Program-made: the position numbers and the translations under genes
Assembly: GCF_011039085.1 (NCBI RefSeq)
Contig: NZ_JAAKEI010000003.1
Location: forward strand, 62,001 to 126,000
Direction: 5' to 3'
From: Desulfovibrio sp. ZJ369
GTDB lineage: Bacteria > Desulfobacterota > Desulfovibrionia > Desulfovibrionales > Desulfovibrionaceae
DNA: 64,000 bases
In this document: positions 17,941 to 27,183 of the stretch, in pieces
Numbering within the stretch: position 1 is the first letter of the stretch
Layout of the letters: every line of letters starts with the position of its first letter
Notes under the pieces: generated by a model
What the model was told of the DNA's origin: nothing
Seen by the model: only the letters and a program-made list of their open reading frames with translations
The model's database searches: none

Positions 17941-19857
17941 TTACTTTCCTCCGAAAGTCTCGCCCAGGGCCTGCTCAAGAGCCTCCACGCCGTAAACATC
18001 CCGCAGAACCAGGGGAGATGAGGCCCCGTCTCCGGCCGCGAACAATGCCGTCAAAGGGATGCTCTTGCTGCCCAGAGCCTGTAGAAGACGCACGGCATAG
18101 GCATTGGCGTCAGTCAGGTCAACGCGCACAAGTTCCATGCCGTAACGGGCCTGCCAGGCGCGCAGGCGCTCATCCGTCAGCACTGTTGCCTCCATGAACT
18201 TGCAATTGGGGCACCAGTCGGCGGTAAATTCAAGAAGCATGGGCTTTTTGCCCAGTTGGGAGGTAAAGTATTCGGGGCTGAAATCGCGCCATTGCGGCAG
18301 AGGCGTTACAGGCCGCAGTACCCAGACCACGGCGGCGCACAAAAGCAGAATGCCCGCGATGCCCGCCAGACGACGGCGGAAGGGGGGGGCGTCCATGCCG
18401 CAATACCGGCCCCAGAACCAGGCGCAGAAGGAGACCAGCAAGAGCACGCTGAGAACCTGCATATGCTTTTCCACAGGCAGGATGGAGAGCAGATACAGTG
18501 CTGTGCCTAACAGAAAAAAGCCCACAATGCGCTCAAAAACCTGCATCCAGGGGCCGGGCCGGGGCAAGATCCTTGCCATATTCGGCCAGAGGCAGAACAA
18601 CAGGTACGGCAAGGCCATGCCCAGGCCCACAGCCCAGAACACCACCATGAGAATCACCAGGGACTGGGTAAAGGCCCAGCCCAGAACGCCGCCCAGAAGC
18701 GGCCCGCTGCACGGCGTTGCCAGAAAAGTGGACACCAGGCCGGTCAGGTAGGATTGCACGCGGGGATTTTTGGCGTTTTGGCCGGGTTTGAGGTCAATCA
18801 CCGGCAGGGTGAACACCCCAAGCATGGAGAGGCCCATCAGAAAAACAATGAGCAGCATGAACAGGAGGATTCCCTGATTCTGATAGAGCTGCCCCCACAT
18901 CAGATCCGCCAGCCCGAGGACCAGGGCCAGCCCGGTGAACAAGGTCATCACGCCCGCGGCAAACCAGATGTTGTGCTCGCGGAAGCGTCTGAGCCCGTTT
19001 TTGTCCCCAATGCCGCCCATCAGCAGCAGGCCGCTGATCTTGAAGGTAAGCACCGGCAGCACGCACGGCATGGCGTTCAGCAGCAGACCGGCCAGGATCC
19101 CCAGCAAAAGGGCTTTGCCCAGGCTGGATATTTCCACGGAGGCGTCCGCATAGCGCGGCGTCAGTTGCAGATCAAAACCGTCGCCTGAGGGCGGGATCTC
19201 ACGCCCTGAAGCTGCATCCGGCGCAGTCGCGCTCAGCGGCGGAGCCACCCTTCCGGCCGGAGCCCTGACCACAGCATCGGGCGCGTCAGGCGTTTCCGAC
19301 ACATGCGCGAGGCTGGGTTGATTGCCGTTAAGTTTTTGCCATTGGCCGCTCCAGGCCGCTTCCGAAATGAGGGGCATCGCCTGCGGCACTGTGCCGGTGA
19401 AACTTTGATTGACCGGCAGGCAATGGCGATTTGAGCAGAGCAAAAGGCTCATGCCGATGGTGTAGGGCTTGCCGGTGGCCTGCACGGGCAGCGCCGAAAA
19501 AAACACGACCTCGCCTTCATAGACGAAAACCGTGGCTTCGGTATCATAGAAATCACGCTGCATGGTTCCGGCCGGATACCAGACGGGCAGCATCCGGCCG
19601 CCCTCAAGCGCAAAATCCAGCACCGTGGGACGCCCCGCGTCGCCTGATTCATGGGCATAGGCGTGATAGCCGGCTGGGATTGCGAGACGCATGGCAGCAA
19701 CAATATTTTCACCGTCGCGGGCAAACTCCACTTGCAGGGGAACGCTTTCTGCCTTTGCCTGGAAGGGGAAGAACGCAACGCAACTGAAAAAGGCCAGAAG
19801 GCATACTGCGCCAGGAACATGCCGACGCAAGATCTGAAAAATAGTTTTTAAATACAA
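17941..19857 (-). CDS. dsbD: Thiol:disulfide interchange protein DsbD
   Basis: About 638 residues. A signal peptide (hydrophobic LLAFFSCVAFFPF, then AKA) leads into the periplasmic N-terminal domain with a CSNRHC cysteine pair. Eight or so membrane helices follow, with the conserved NAMPCVLPVL and ATPCSGPLLGG cysteines. The C-terminal thioredoxin domain carries WCPNC near residue 548. DsbD moves electrons from cytoplasmic thioredoxin to periplasmic substrates, including cytochrome c maturation, which matters in a cytochrome-rich sulfate reducer. No ATG start is available; the frame begins at TTG 19857, and an in-frame TTG at 19830 is the alternative. Confidence 0.9.
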   Translation of the reverse strand: MYLKTIFQILRRHVPGAVCLLAFFSCVAFFPFQAKAESVPLQVEFARDGENIVAAMRLAIPAGYHAYAHESGDAGRPTVLDFALEGGRMLPVWYPAGTMQRDFYDTEATVFVYEGEVVFFSALPVQATGKPYTIGMSLLLCSNRHCLPVNQSFTGTVPQAMPLISEAAWSGQWQKLNGNQPSLAHVSETPDAPDAVVRAPAGRVAPPLSATAPDAASGREIPPSGDGFDLQLTPRYADASVEISSLGKALLLGILAGLLLNAMPCVLPVLTFKISGLLLMGGIGDKNGLRRFREHNIWFAAGVMTLFTGLALVLGLADLMWGQLYQNQGILLFMLLIVFLMGLSMLGVFTLPVIDLKPGQNAKNPRVQSYLTGLVSTFLATPCSGPLLGGVLGWAFTQSLVILMVVFWAVGLGMALPYLLFCLWPNMARILPRPGPWMQVFERIVGFFLLGTALYLLSILPVEKHMQVLSVLLLVSFCAWFWGRYCGMDAPPFRRRLAGIAGILLLCAAVVWVLRPVTPLPQWRDFSPEYFTSQLGKKPMLLEFTADWCPNCKFMEATVLTDERLRAWQARYGMELVRVDLTDANAYAVRLLQALGSKSIPLTALFAAGDGASSPLVLRDVYGVEALEQALGETFGGK

Positions 19858-19896
19858 TGTATTATCTCAATTATGTTGAAATTTTCGCAAAATTGC

Positions 19897-19925
19897 TTGA
19901 CAAGTGAGCCACATATGCGTAAACC
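19897..19925 (+). promoter_or_regulatory. Promoter for tRNA-Lys
   Basis: TTGACA at 19897-19902 and a weak TAAACC at 19920-19925, 17 bases apart, placing the transcription start about ten bases before the tRNA. Confidence 0.5.
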
Positions 19926-19941
19926 CCTTTTCACGCCTGTC

Positions 19942-20017
<76 letters not shown>

Positions 20018-20025
20018 AAAATTTG

Positions 20026-20057
20026 GGGTTTGCGGCATTGCCGCAAACCCTTTTTTT
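20026..20057 (+). terminator. Intrinsic terminator after tRNA-Lys
   Basis: An 11-base-pair stem, GGGTTTGCGGC-ATT-GCCGCAAACCC, followed by seven T residues. Confidence 0.93.
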
Positions 20058-20162
20058 CGGAGTTCAGAACAAACTCGAAGGCGTGCGGCCGCGCGCGGGC
20101 ATCCATTTTATCCGCACGCGGCCGCCAAGTCCAGTTGCCGCCAGGGCGGCAGGCAAAAGCAT

Positions 20163-21476
20163 TTAAAGGATATACTGGCTCAAATCCTGATCCTTGCGCA
20201 CATCCTGCAGATGCTCCGCAACATAGTTGCGGTTGACCAGCACCTGCGCCCCGGGCATGTCCGGGGCATCAAAAGAGATGTCGGCCAGAATTTTCTCCAT
20301 GATTGTGTACAGGCGGCGTGCGCCGATGTTTTCCGTGCGCGAATTGGTATCCTCCGCAAAGGCCGCGATTTCCTCAAGGCCGTCCTCGGTGAAGCTGAGC
20401 CGGATTTGCTCGGTGCCCAGCAAAGCCTCGTACTGCTTGGTCAAGGCATTGTCCGGCTCTTTGAGGATGCGCAGAAATTCCTCTTTGCCCAGAGCCTGCA
20501 ACTCCACGCGCAAAGGAAAGCGGCCCTGAAGTTCGGGAATCATGTCCGAAGGCTTGCTGAAGTGAAAGGCTCCGGCCGCAATGAACAGGATATGATCCGT
20601 GCGGACCATGCCGTATTTTGTGTTCACGGCGCTGCCTTCCACAATGGGCAGAAGATCGCGCTGCACGCCCTCGCGTGAAATGTCGGACGTGCGGTTTTGC
20701 GACGAGCTGGCGATCTTGTCGATTTCATCAATAAAAATAATGCCGCTCTGCTCCACACGCTCTTTGGCCCGCTCGCGGAGCGCTTCCTGATCCACAAGTT
20801 TGCCTGACTCTTCCTGCACGAGCACATTGAAGGCGTCGCGGATTTTCATCTTGCGGCGGCTGCGTCGCGGCGGAAAAGCCTTGCTGAACATGTCCTTGAC
20901 CTGGCCGCCCACCTGCTCCATGCCCGGAATGGCAAAGATGTCGATGCCCTGGCCGCCCTGCTCCATGACTTCCATTTCCACTTCGCGCTGATCCAGAAAG
21001 CCCAGACGAAACTGCTGCAGCAGTTTCTCACGGGTTGAGGCGCGTTCTTCCTGCCCGAACGAGCTTGGCAGAAGCAAGTCCAGAAGGCGGGACTCGGCGG
21101 CAGCTTCCGCGGCTTTGCGCACGCGTTCGTTTTCCTCCTCGCGCACCAGGGTGACGCCGATTTCCATGAGATCGCGCACCATGGATTCCACATCACGGCC
21201 CACATATCCCACTTCAGTGAATTTCGTAGCCTCCACCTTGATGAACGGAGCTCCGGAAAGTTTGGCCAGACGCCGCGCTATCTCGGTCTTGCCCACGCCG
21301 GTGGGGCCCATCATGATGATGTTCTTGGGAGCCACTTCGTCGCGCAATTCCGGCGCAAGGCGCTGCCGCCGCCAGCGGTTGCGCACGGCCACGGCCACCA
21401 TGCGCTTGGCCTGTTCCTGCCCCACCACGAATTTATCCAGCTCAGCCACGATTTCACGAGGTGTCAAGGTGCTCAT
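20163..21476 (-). CDS. hslU: ATP-dependent protease ATPase subunit HslU
   Basis: 437 residues from ATG 21476, where AGGAG sits six bases upstream; the frame is open further upstream but without homology. The N-terminus [16 protein letters not shown], Walker A GPTGVGKT (residues 57-64), Walker B IIFIDEID (near 249) and the extreme C-terminus DLSQYIL are all characteristic. HslU unfolds substrates for the HslV peptidase in the cytoplasm. hslV is not adjacent, unlike in many bacteria, so it must lie elsewhere if present. Confidence 0.95.
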   Translation of the reverse strand: MSTLTPREIVAELDKFVVGQEQAKRMVAVAVRNRWRRQRLAPELRDEVAPKNIIMMGPTGVGKTEIARRLAKLSGAPFIKVEATKFTEVGYVGRDVESMVRDLMEIGVTLVREEENERVRKAAEAAAESRLLDLLLPSSFGQEERASTREKLLQQFRLGFLDQREVEMEVMEQGGQGIDIFAIPGMEQVGGQVKDMFSKAFPPRRSRRKMKIRDAFNVLVQEESGKLVDQEALRERAKERVEQSGIIFIDEIDKIASSSQNRTSDISREGVQRDLLPIVEGSAVNTKYGMVRTDHILFIAAGAFHFSKPSDMIPELQGRFPLRVELQALGKEEFLRILKEPDNALTKQYEALLGTEQIRLSFTEDGLEEIAAFAEDTNSRTENIGARRLYTIMEKILADISFDAPDMPGAQVLVNRNYVAEHLQDVRKDQDLSQYIL

Positions 21477-21735
21477 CAACTGCTCCTGCTGTTTCTGCGT
21501 ACAGGCCTTACTATACGCACTCTCCACAGTCTGACAATGGCGAAGCGCAGATTTGTCGCAGCCCCGGTTTGCAGGCCGGTGCCGACGCGCACTGCCAGGC
21601 CCGCAAAGCATAGTTTTTTTCGCCTTCAACGCCGCGGATTGCCGGGTGAAAATCATTGTTTTCATCCGGCAATCCTGCAAAGCTCGCGCGCAACAGGAAC
21701 TGGTTATTTTTTCCCTGAAGAGCTAGCATTGCCGC

Positions 21736-22026
21736 ATGGAAGCAATCCAGCTTGCGCGCTTTGCCGAGACGGCCGCTGAGCAAACAGCGGCATGCCGGCA
21801 TATTCTTCTCAATGATGCTCTGCCGCTCTGGCTTTTTCCTCTTTTACTGCTGAGCGGCGCATTGCTGCAACTGGCTTTTCTGCGACTGCGCCGCCGCCGG
21901 CTCCTGCTTTTGGGCGCGCTTCTTGTGCTCGGCGCAGCCGCTGTTGATCGCGATCTCACGCTGGCTGTGGGCCAAATTTTTGTTGCCGCAGGTCTTTTGC
22001 GTCTTTTCGATGCCAACGGGGCCTGA
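21736..22026 (+). CDS. Small two-helix membrane protein, possibly LAB_N-like
   Basis: 96 residues with two or three hydrophobic segments (LWLFPLLLLSGALLQLAFL, then LLLLGALLVLGAAAV) separated by an Arg-rich loop, so a cytoplasmic-side loop is likely. The C-terminal stretch DRDLTLAVGQIFVAAGLLRL is reminiscent of the end of LAB_N (lipid-A-disaccharide-synthase N-terminal) membrane domains, but this is weak. No good ribosome site is visible (GAAGAG is 13 bases away). Antisense frames are also open here, so the gene is likely but not certain. Confidence 0.5.
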   Translation: MEAIQLARFAETAAEQTAACRHILLNDALPLWLFPLLLLSGALLQLAFLRLRRRRLLLLGALLVLGAAAVDRDLTLAVGQIFVAAGLLRLFDANGA

Positions 22027-22029
22027 GAG

Positions 22030-22044
22030 TAGCAAAACGCTCTA
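22030..22044. repeat. Fragment of family B repeat end
   Basis: TAGCAAAACGCTCTA is an exact 15-base match to the outer end of the family B repeats (for example 54248-54262). Nothing else of the element remains. Confidence 0.5.
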
Positions 22045-22054
22045 AAACCAGGGC

Positions 22055-22081
22055 GCAAAAAAACCCCGGCGAGCCGGGGTT
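22055..22081 (-). terminator. Intrinsic terminator of the pyrophosphatase gene
   Basis: On the minus strand AACCCCGGC-TC-GCCGGGGTT runs into a seven-base U-run; it lies 20 bases after the gene's stop codon. Confidence 0.93.
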
Positions 22082-22101
22082 CTTGCGTTTACTGCGGCAG
22101 C

Positions 22102-23019
22102 TTACTTAAAGGCCTTTTCAAAATTGGGCACCACCTGCTTTTTACGGCTCATGACGCCGGGCAGCCAGACGGAACTGCCTTCCGGCTTGACGCCGAAAGC
22201 CTTTTCCACCACCGCCGGATTATCGGAAACGATCAGCATTTCCGAACCTTCCTTCATGATGTCCGTGAGCAGCAGGAAAACGCTGTGGCGTCCCTCGCCC
22301 TTGACCTTGGCAATTTCTTCCTGAAGACCGGCCTTGACGTTATCCAGTATGGAAAGATCCACCACTTCCAACTGGCCGATGCCCACCTTATTGCCGTTCA
22401 TGTCAAAGTCCTTGTAGTCGCGGAAGACCAGATCATGCATGGATGTGCCCTCCACCGCGCTCTTGACCTTGAACATTTCCATGCCCAGCGCCGTTACGTC
22501 GCTCACGCCCGCGATTTTGGCCAGAGCCTCCACGGCCTTCCTGTCGGCCTCGGTGCAGGTGGGAGACTTGAAGATGACCGTGTCGGAAAGTATGGCGCAC
22601 AACATGCCGCCGGCGATATTTTTGGGAATCTCCACCCCGTAAAAGTCATACATATTCTTGAGCACGGTGCAGGTGCAGCCCACGGGCCAGATCCAGGCCT
22701 CAAGGGGCGTGGAGGTGGTCACGTCGCCAAGTTTATGATGGTCGGCAATGCCCAGCACTGTGGCGGAATCCATGCCCTGCGGAGCCTGGGGCAGATCCGA
22801 GAAATCCACCAGATACAATTCCTTGCCCGCCACGTCGTTGACGATCTGCGGCGCGGAAAGGCCGAATTTTTTGAGCACGAATTCGGTTTCCGGGGTGGGC
22901 GCGCCCTGAGCCGCGGGGGTGACGTCAAAACCGCGTTTGCCGTACAGATCGGCGGCGGCGATGGCGGAAATAATGCTGTCGGTATCGGGATTCATATGGC
23001 CAAGAACGAATGCGGGCAT
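22102..23019 (-). CDS. ppaC: Manganese-dependent (family II) inorganic pyrophosphatase
   Basis: 305 residues from ATG 23019, with AAGGAG seven bases upstream. GHMNPDTDS (residues 7-15) and ADHH are the DHH-family metal ligands, and the C-terminal SRKKQVVP is the substrate-binding signature of family II pyrophosphatases. No CBS regulatory insert is present. It hydrolyses pyrophosphate to phosphate; in a sulfate reducer this pulls ATP sulfurylase forward, so high demand is expected. It is a single-gene unit with its own terminator. Confidence 0.95.
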   Translation of the reverse strand: MPAFVLGHMNPDTDSIISAIAAADLYGKRGFDVTPAAQGAPTPETEFVLKKFGLSAPQIVNDVAGKELYLVDFSDLPQAPQGMDSATVLGIADHHKLGDVTTSTPLEAWIWPVGCTCTVLKNMYDFYGVEIPKNIAGGMLCAILSDTVIFKSPTCTEADRKAVEALAKIAGVSDVTALGMEMFKVKSAVEGTSMHDLVFRDYKDFDMNGNKVGIGQLEVVDLSILDNVKAGLQEEIAKVKGEGRHSVFLLLTDIMKEGSEMLIVSDNPAVVEKAFGVKPEGSSVWLPGVMSRKKQVVPNFEKAFK

Positions 23020-23199
23020 GACATGACTCCTTCCGGTATGATTCTTGAAGATAACGAACGATGGCCGATTTGTTATCTTTAGCACAAGGGCGCGGCCATG
23101 CCAAGACCTTTGGCGCAAATTTCCCGGCTCCGAAGAAAAACGGCAGATGTTCCGGGCTTGAACTTCAGAGAAAAAGCCCCAAAACGGCTCGTGATTTTT

Positions 23200-24165
23200 T
23201 TACTTTTTCCCTGAACGCGGATGGGCCTGATCATAGGCTTGCACGAGATGCTCAAGGCTCACCTGGGTATAGCGCTGGGTGGTCGTCAGGCGTCTGTGCC
23301 CCAGAAGTTCCTGCACGCTGCGCAAATCCGCCCCTGCGGTCAGCAAATGGGTGGCAAAAGAATGGCGCAGGCTGTGCGGAGAAACCGTGACATCCAGCCC
23401 GGCCCGGCGGCAGAGCCGGGCAATGATCCGGGCTGCCTCGCGCCGGTTGAGACGTGCGCCGCGCGCGCCCACAAAAAGCGCCGCTTCCTCAGGCAAAGCC
23501 AGCAAGGGGCGCTCGTCCAGCCAGGCCGCCAGACTGCTGCAGGAAGTGTCGGAAAGCGGCGCCAGGCGCTCGCGCGAGCCCTTGCCCATGACCCGCAGCA
23601 CGCGGGAAGTCAACTGCACGTCGTCCACGTCCAGGCCCAGCGCCTCGGAGATACGCAAGCCGGAACCATAGAGCAGCTCGGCCAGGGCCAGATCCCTGCA
23701 AAGCAAGCGCGCCTTGTGAGCATCCGTGGGCGCGTCGGCCCTGGGCGCGTCCAGCAAGGCAAATGTTTCATCCACGTTCAACGCGCGGGGGTGATGCCTT
23801 TCCTGACGCGGATTGCGCACAGCGGCAGCCACATTTTCGCCAACCTGCCCGCTGCGTTGCAGAAAACGAAAGAAAGAACGCGCGGCGGCCAGTTTGCGGG
23901 CCATGGAGCTTTTAGCCGTGCCCTTGCGAAAAAGCCAGACCAGAAAGGCCTGAATATGCTTGCGGCTTATCTCGCCCGGCCGGGCCAGATCCGCGCCCTG
24001 TTCATGCAAAAAAACCGCCAGTTGCGTCAGATCCGCAGCATAGGCTTTTTGCGTTGCCTCGGCAGCGCCTTTTTGCACGGCAAGCCAGGCCAGGAACGCC
24101 TCGATCAGAGGCCGGGCTTTTCCGGCCCCGTCCAGAGAAGACGGCATACTTTTGCCCGCTCTCAC
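23200..24165 (-). CDS. Tyrosine recombinase XerC/XerD type
   Basis: 321 residues starting at GTG 24165, which overlaps the dprA stop by 4 bp (GTGA). The N-terminal SAM-like domain (EAFLAWLAVQKGAAEATQKA) is followed by the catalytic domain with Arg in GSGLRISEAL, HSLRHSFATHLL (His-x-x-Arg), LGHRRL and the nucleophile Tyr in TTQRYTQV. All five catalytic residues are present. It resolves chromosome dimers at dif. The operon with dprA, as in several bacteria, and the absence of mobile genes nearby favour a housekeeping Xer enzyme; XerC and XerD cannot be told apart here. Confidence 0.9.
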   Translation of the reverse strand: MRAGKSMPSSLDGAGKARPLIEAFLAWLAVQKGAAEATQKAYAADLTQLAVFLHEQGADLARPGEISRKHIQAFLVWLFRKGTAKSSMARKLAAARSFFRFLQRSGQVGENVAAAVRNPRQERHHPRALNVDETFALLDAPRADAPTDAHKARLLCRDLALAELLYGSGLRISEALGLDVDDVQLTSRVLRVMGKGSRERLAPLSDTSCSSLAAWLDERPLLALPEEAALFVGARGARLNRREAARIIARLCRRAGLDVTVSPHSLRHSFATHLLTAGADLRSVQELLGHRRLTTTQRYTQVSLEHLVQAYDQAHPRSGKK

Positions 24166-25484
24166 GGCAAAGCCTCATAGCGGGCCCCGGGCAGCCGCTT
24201 GATCCTCCCCAGCATTTCCAAGCCGATCAGCAAGGTGTTCAGTTCCGGGACGGAAATATCCAGGGCAAGCGCCAGAGCATCGGCCTGCATGGCTCCCTGG
24301 GCGCGCAGGCAGGCAAGCAGCCGCTCTTTGCGCTCTTCCGGAACCAGCGCGTCGGCAGAAGGGCAAACAGGCCCGGCCGCGGGCCATGAATTTTTTCCGG
24401 GTACGGCAGCGGCGTTGCGCGTCGTCGCAGCCGCGGGTTCCTCCTCCGGACGGGGAAAAGGCGCTCTTTTTTCCTCTTCCGGCAGGGTTTCGTGGCTGAT
24501 CCCGAAGGGCCGCAACTGCTCGGCCAGATCCAGCAGCACGTCTTCGGCGCTGAATACCGGCCGCGCGCCCTGACGCACCAATTGCTGACAGCCCAGGCAG
24601 TGCGCGTCCAAAGCCGGGCCGGGCACGGCATATACCTCGCGGTTTTGTTCCAGAGCCAGCCTGGCGGTGATCAGACTGCCGGAGCGGCTTGCCGCTTCCA
24701 CCACCAGCACGCCCAAAGCCAACCCGCTGATAATCCTGTTGCGGATGGGAAAGTGTTCCGCCAGCGGCAAGGCCCCGGGGGCAAATTCCGTTACCAGGAG
24801 GCCTTTTTCCGCCATTTCCCCGAAGAGCCGGGCGTTGCTCCTGGGGTAGATTTGATCAATGCCGGTGCCCAGCACGCCTATGCTCCGCCCTACCCGCGCC
24901 AGGGCAGCCTCATGGGCCACCTTGTCGATGCCCAGGGCCATGCCGGAAATAACGGCTATGCCGCAGGCCGAAAGGCAACGCGCCATGTAGGATGCCATAC
25001 TGCGCCCCTGAAACGTGGCGCGTCGCGATCCCACAACGGCAAAAGCCGGGGAATGCAGCAGGGAAAGGTCGCCGCGGCAATAGAGCAGAACCGGCGCGTC
25101 TGGAAGCTCGCGGAGTCGTTGCGGATAGCGCGGGTCAGACCAGAGCAGAATGTGCGCCTGCACTGTTTGCGCGCGGTTCCACTCTTCCTTTGCTGTGACT
25201 CGCCAGGAGCCGGTCGCCATCTCCGCGGCCTGACGGCGGGTAAGCCCGGCTTCGGGCCAGCGCTCCCGGGCTTGCACGGCGTTATATGCCGAACCGAAGG
25301 TCTTGAGCAGCCGCGCGCGGGAGAGCGCGCCCAGCCCCCGGCAATGCCGCAGGGCCAGGCTGGCCCAGAATTCGGTGCGCGCCGCCTGATCCATATACGC
25401 CCAGGTGGGGACAGAGGCAGCCCTATGGTCGGGCCCGCCGCGCCCTGCAGCGTGCAGGTCAGTGTCTTGCTTGCACAAAGCCAT
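24162..25484 (-). CDS. dprA: DNA-processing protein DprA
   Basis: Up to 440 residues. The Rossmann-like core carries the family motifs VVGSRRATFQGR, SGMALGIDKVAHEAAL, GVLGTGIDQIYP and SGSLITARLALEQNREVYAVPG. A C-terminal winged-helix-like region (around residues 375-440, DALALALDISVPELNTLLIGLEMLGRI) is the usual DprA tail. DprA binds incoming single-stranded DNA and loads RecA. The start is uncertain: ATG 25484 lies two bases after the upstream stop without a clear ribosome site, and ATG 25394 would give about 410 residues. Overlaps the Xer gene by 4 bp. Confidence 0.93.
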   Translation of the reverse strand: MALCKQDTDLHAAGRGGPDHRAASVPTWAYMDQAARTEFWASLALRHCRGLGALSRARLLKTFGSAYNAVQARERWPEAGLTRRQAAEMATGSWRVTAKEEWNRAQTVQAHILLWSDPRYPQRLRELPDAPVLLYCRGDLSLLHSPAFAVVGSRRATFQGRSMASYMARCLSACGIAVISGMALGIDKVAHEAALARVGRSIGVLGTGIDQIYPRSNARLFGEMAEKGLLVTEFAPGALPLAEHFPIRNRIISGLALGVLVVEAASRSGSLITARLALEQNREVYAVPGPALDAHCLGCQQLVRQGARPVFSAEDVLLDLAEQLRPFGISHETLPEEEKRAPFPRPEEEPAAATTRNAAAVPGKNSWPAAGPVCPSADALVPEERKERLLACLRAQGAMQADALALALDISVPELNTLLIGLEMLGRIKRLPGARYEALP

Positions 25485-25486
25485 GT

Positions 25487-26818
25487 TCAGCGCGCAAGCC
25501 CGCGTGAGCGCGCCAGGCGGGCGGCCTCGGAATTGGGAAAATCAGCCAGAAGCGTCTTGTACTTGCTCGCCGCGCCCTGCTTATCGCCAAGGCGGCTCAG
25601 GCACATGCCCGCCTTGAGCAAGGCGTCGGCATTCTTATGATGGCGCGGATACGCGGCATTGACTTTCTCAAACTGGGCCAGAGCTTCCCGCAACTTGCCC
25701 TGGGCATACAGACATTCGCCAGTCCAGTATTCAGCATTGGCCGCGTAGCGGCCCTGGGGATAGTGCTGCAAAAATTCCTGAAAGCGGGCAATTCCCTCGG
25801 TTGAACGCCCGGAAAGCGCCACCTGCAATGCCGCTTTATATGCCCGGTCCTCGCCTTTTCCGGCTCTGGGAGCGGCAACGGTTTGGGGAGGCGCGGCTTG
25901 CGGCGCAACGGCACTCTCCCGCGAAACGGGCGGCACGCTTGTCTCGGCGGCGGCCGCGCCCAGCGGAGGCAAGCCCGGATGCTCCGGCGGCAGCGACAGA
26001 GTCGAAGGGGGCAATGCCGGCACCTGCACCGCGGCATTGCCGTCAGTGCCGCCTTGGGCAGCAAGAGGCGTGCCGGCGGCGGGCGGCGCGGAGACACTCT
26101 TTCCTCCCGCAGCGTTGGCAGCCGGGGCTGCGTCCTTTTGAGACGTCGCAAGCGCAGGGTTTTCAACCGGCGGAAGGGCCAGACTGCCGGGCGCAGGCTC
26201 GCTTGCGGCCAACTGTCCTGTAGGGCCGGCCACCCTGTCGGGGCTGCCCACCTGACCCGCAGGGCCGGCTACGCCGGATTTGCGGGAAGCGTCGGGGCTA
26301 TTGCCGACTTTGGCGCGCGCGCCATCGGTTTTGCCGGGCAAGGGCGTGGGCGGCGCGGCCGGATTGATCACCCGGCCGGACGGGGACGATGGGCCTGCAT
26401 CCCTTGTGGATGCAGCGGCGGACTGAGAATTGTGCCCCTTTTGCGCGCTTTGATCCGCCTGTAGTGACCGGGCGGGCATGTTGCGCGAAGTCGGCATGCC
26501 CGCCGGAACAGAAGCAGAAGAAAGCGGCGGGCTGTAGGCAGCGGCCCTGGCGGTCTGTGCCGGAATAATCGGCACAACGGTCATGCCGGTTTTGCGGCCG
26601 CCACGAGTGCGCACTTCATAGGCCCGGTTGTTGAGCATGGCGACCTGGCTATCCAGCGCCGCAACGCTCTGTTCCAGCTTTTGCAGGCGATGCTCCGTTT
26701 CGCGCAGCGTCGCCTGGTTTGTGCGGTTGCTTTCTTCAAGCTTGCGCATCTGAGCCGTTGAAGCGCAACCGCCTGCCAAAAGCAGGCAGGCTGCCGGTAT
26801 CATCAAGAGCTTTTTCAT
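25487..26818 (-). CDS. CpoB/YbgF-like TPR lipoprotein
   Basis: 443 residues from ATG 26818 (GGGGAG upstream). A signal peptide ends in the lipobox LLAGGC (Cys18). A coiled coil follows (about residues 25-65, TLRETEHRLQKLEQSVAAL), as in the trimerising N-terminus of YbgF/CpoB. The middle ~230 residues are a Pro/Ala/Gly-rich low-complexity linker. The C-terminal ~120 residues hold TPR repeats (RFQEFLQHYPQGRYAANAEY, AQFEKVNAAYPRHHKNADAL). YbgF coordinates Tol-Pal and peptidoglycan synthesis in the periplasm; no tol or pal genes are adjacent here. It heads an operon with dprA and the Xer gene. Confidence 0.8.
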   Translation of the reverse strand: MKKLLMIPAACLLLAGGCASTAQMRKLEESNRTNQATLRETEHRLQKLEQSVAALDSQVAMLNNRAYEVRTRGGRKTGMTVVPIIPAQTARAAAYSPPLSSASVPAGMPTSRNMPARSLQADQSAQKGHNSQSAAASTRDAGPSSPSGRVINPAAPPTPLPGKTDGARAKVGNSPDASRKSGVAGPAGQVGSPDRVAGPTGQLAASEPAPGSLALPPVENPALATSQKDAAPAANAAGGKSVSAPPAAGTPLAAQGGTDGNAAVQVPALPPSTLSLPPEHPGLPPLGAAAAETSVPPVSRESAVAPQAAPPQTVAAPRAGKGEDRAYKAALQVALSGRSTEGIARFQEFLQHYPQGRYAANAEYWTGECLYAQGKLREALAQFEKVNAAYPRHHKNADALLKAGMCLSRLGDKQGAASKYKTLLADFPNSEAARLARSRGLAR

Positions 26819-27183
26819 AGTACTCCCCACACCCTTTTTCCGCCGCAAGTCCGGCCGCTCTTTGGGGCATTTCCTGATTGAATTTGTCCAGAGCTCATTT
26901 CATACATCGTCATACAAACGAGTTATGAGGATCACTTTGCCAAAAAACGCGGCTTCTTCCAGAATCCACGCCGCTGCGCGGCGCAACGCGCCATGTGCGG
27001 CAAGAGAGCATTTTCTCTGGCATACTGCGCTGAGAACTCTTGCGGCGACCGTAATTTTGAGGCAAAAACAGGCCTGTATGCGTTTTCCTCAGGGTACAGA
27101 ACACAGCCGGTCAGCGCAATACCGCAAGGAGTAAGCATGAATATTTACAGCCGGTCCTTTTGCCGGGCGCAAGGCGGTGCTCA
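26819..27183. other. 365-base intergenic region with a decayed family A repeat
   Basis: This divergent gap separates the CpoB-like gene (minus) from a membrane-protein gene (plus). Its middle, about 26935-27014, resembles the family A repeat in order of motifs: AAAAACGCGG, then CACGCCGCTGCGCGGCG, then AGAGCATTTTCT, but with many changes. No clear sigma-70 or sigma-54 promoter was recognised, and no convincing gene. Open frames here have no features of a real protein. Confidence 0.45.

Noticed and set aside
23200-24165. Xer-type recombinase as the integrase of a mobile island
   Set aside because: It overlaps dprA in an operon, has the XerC/D layout, and no att-like repeats or cargo genes surround it.
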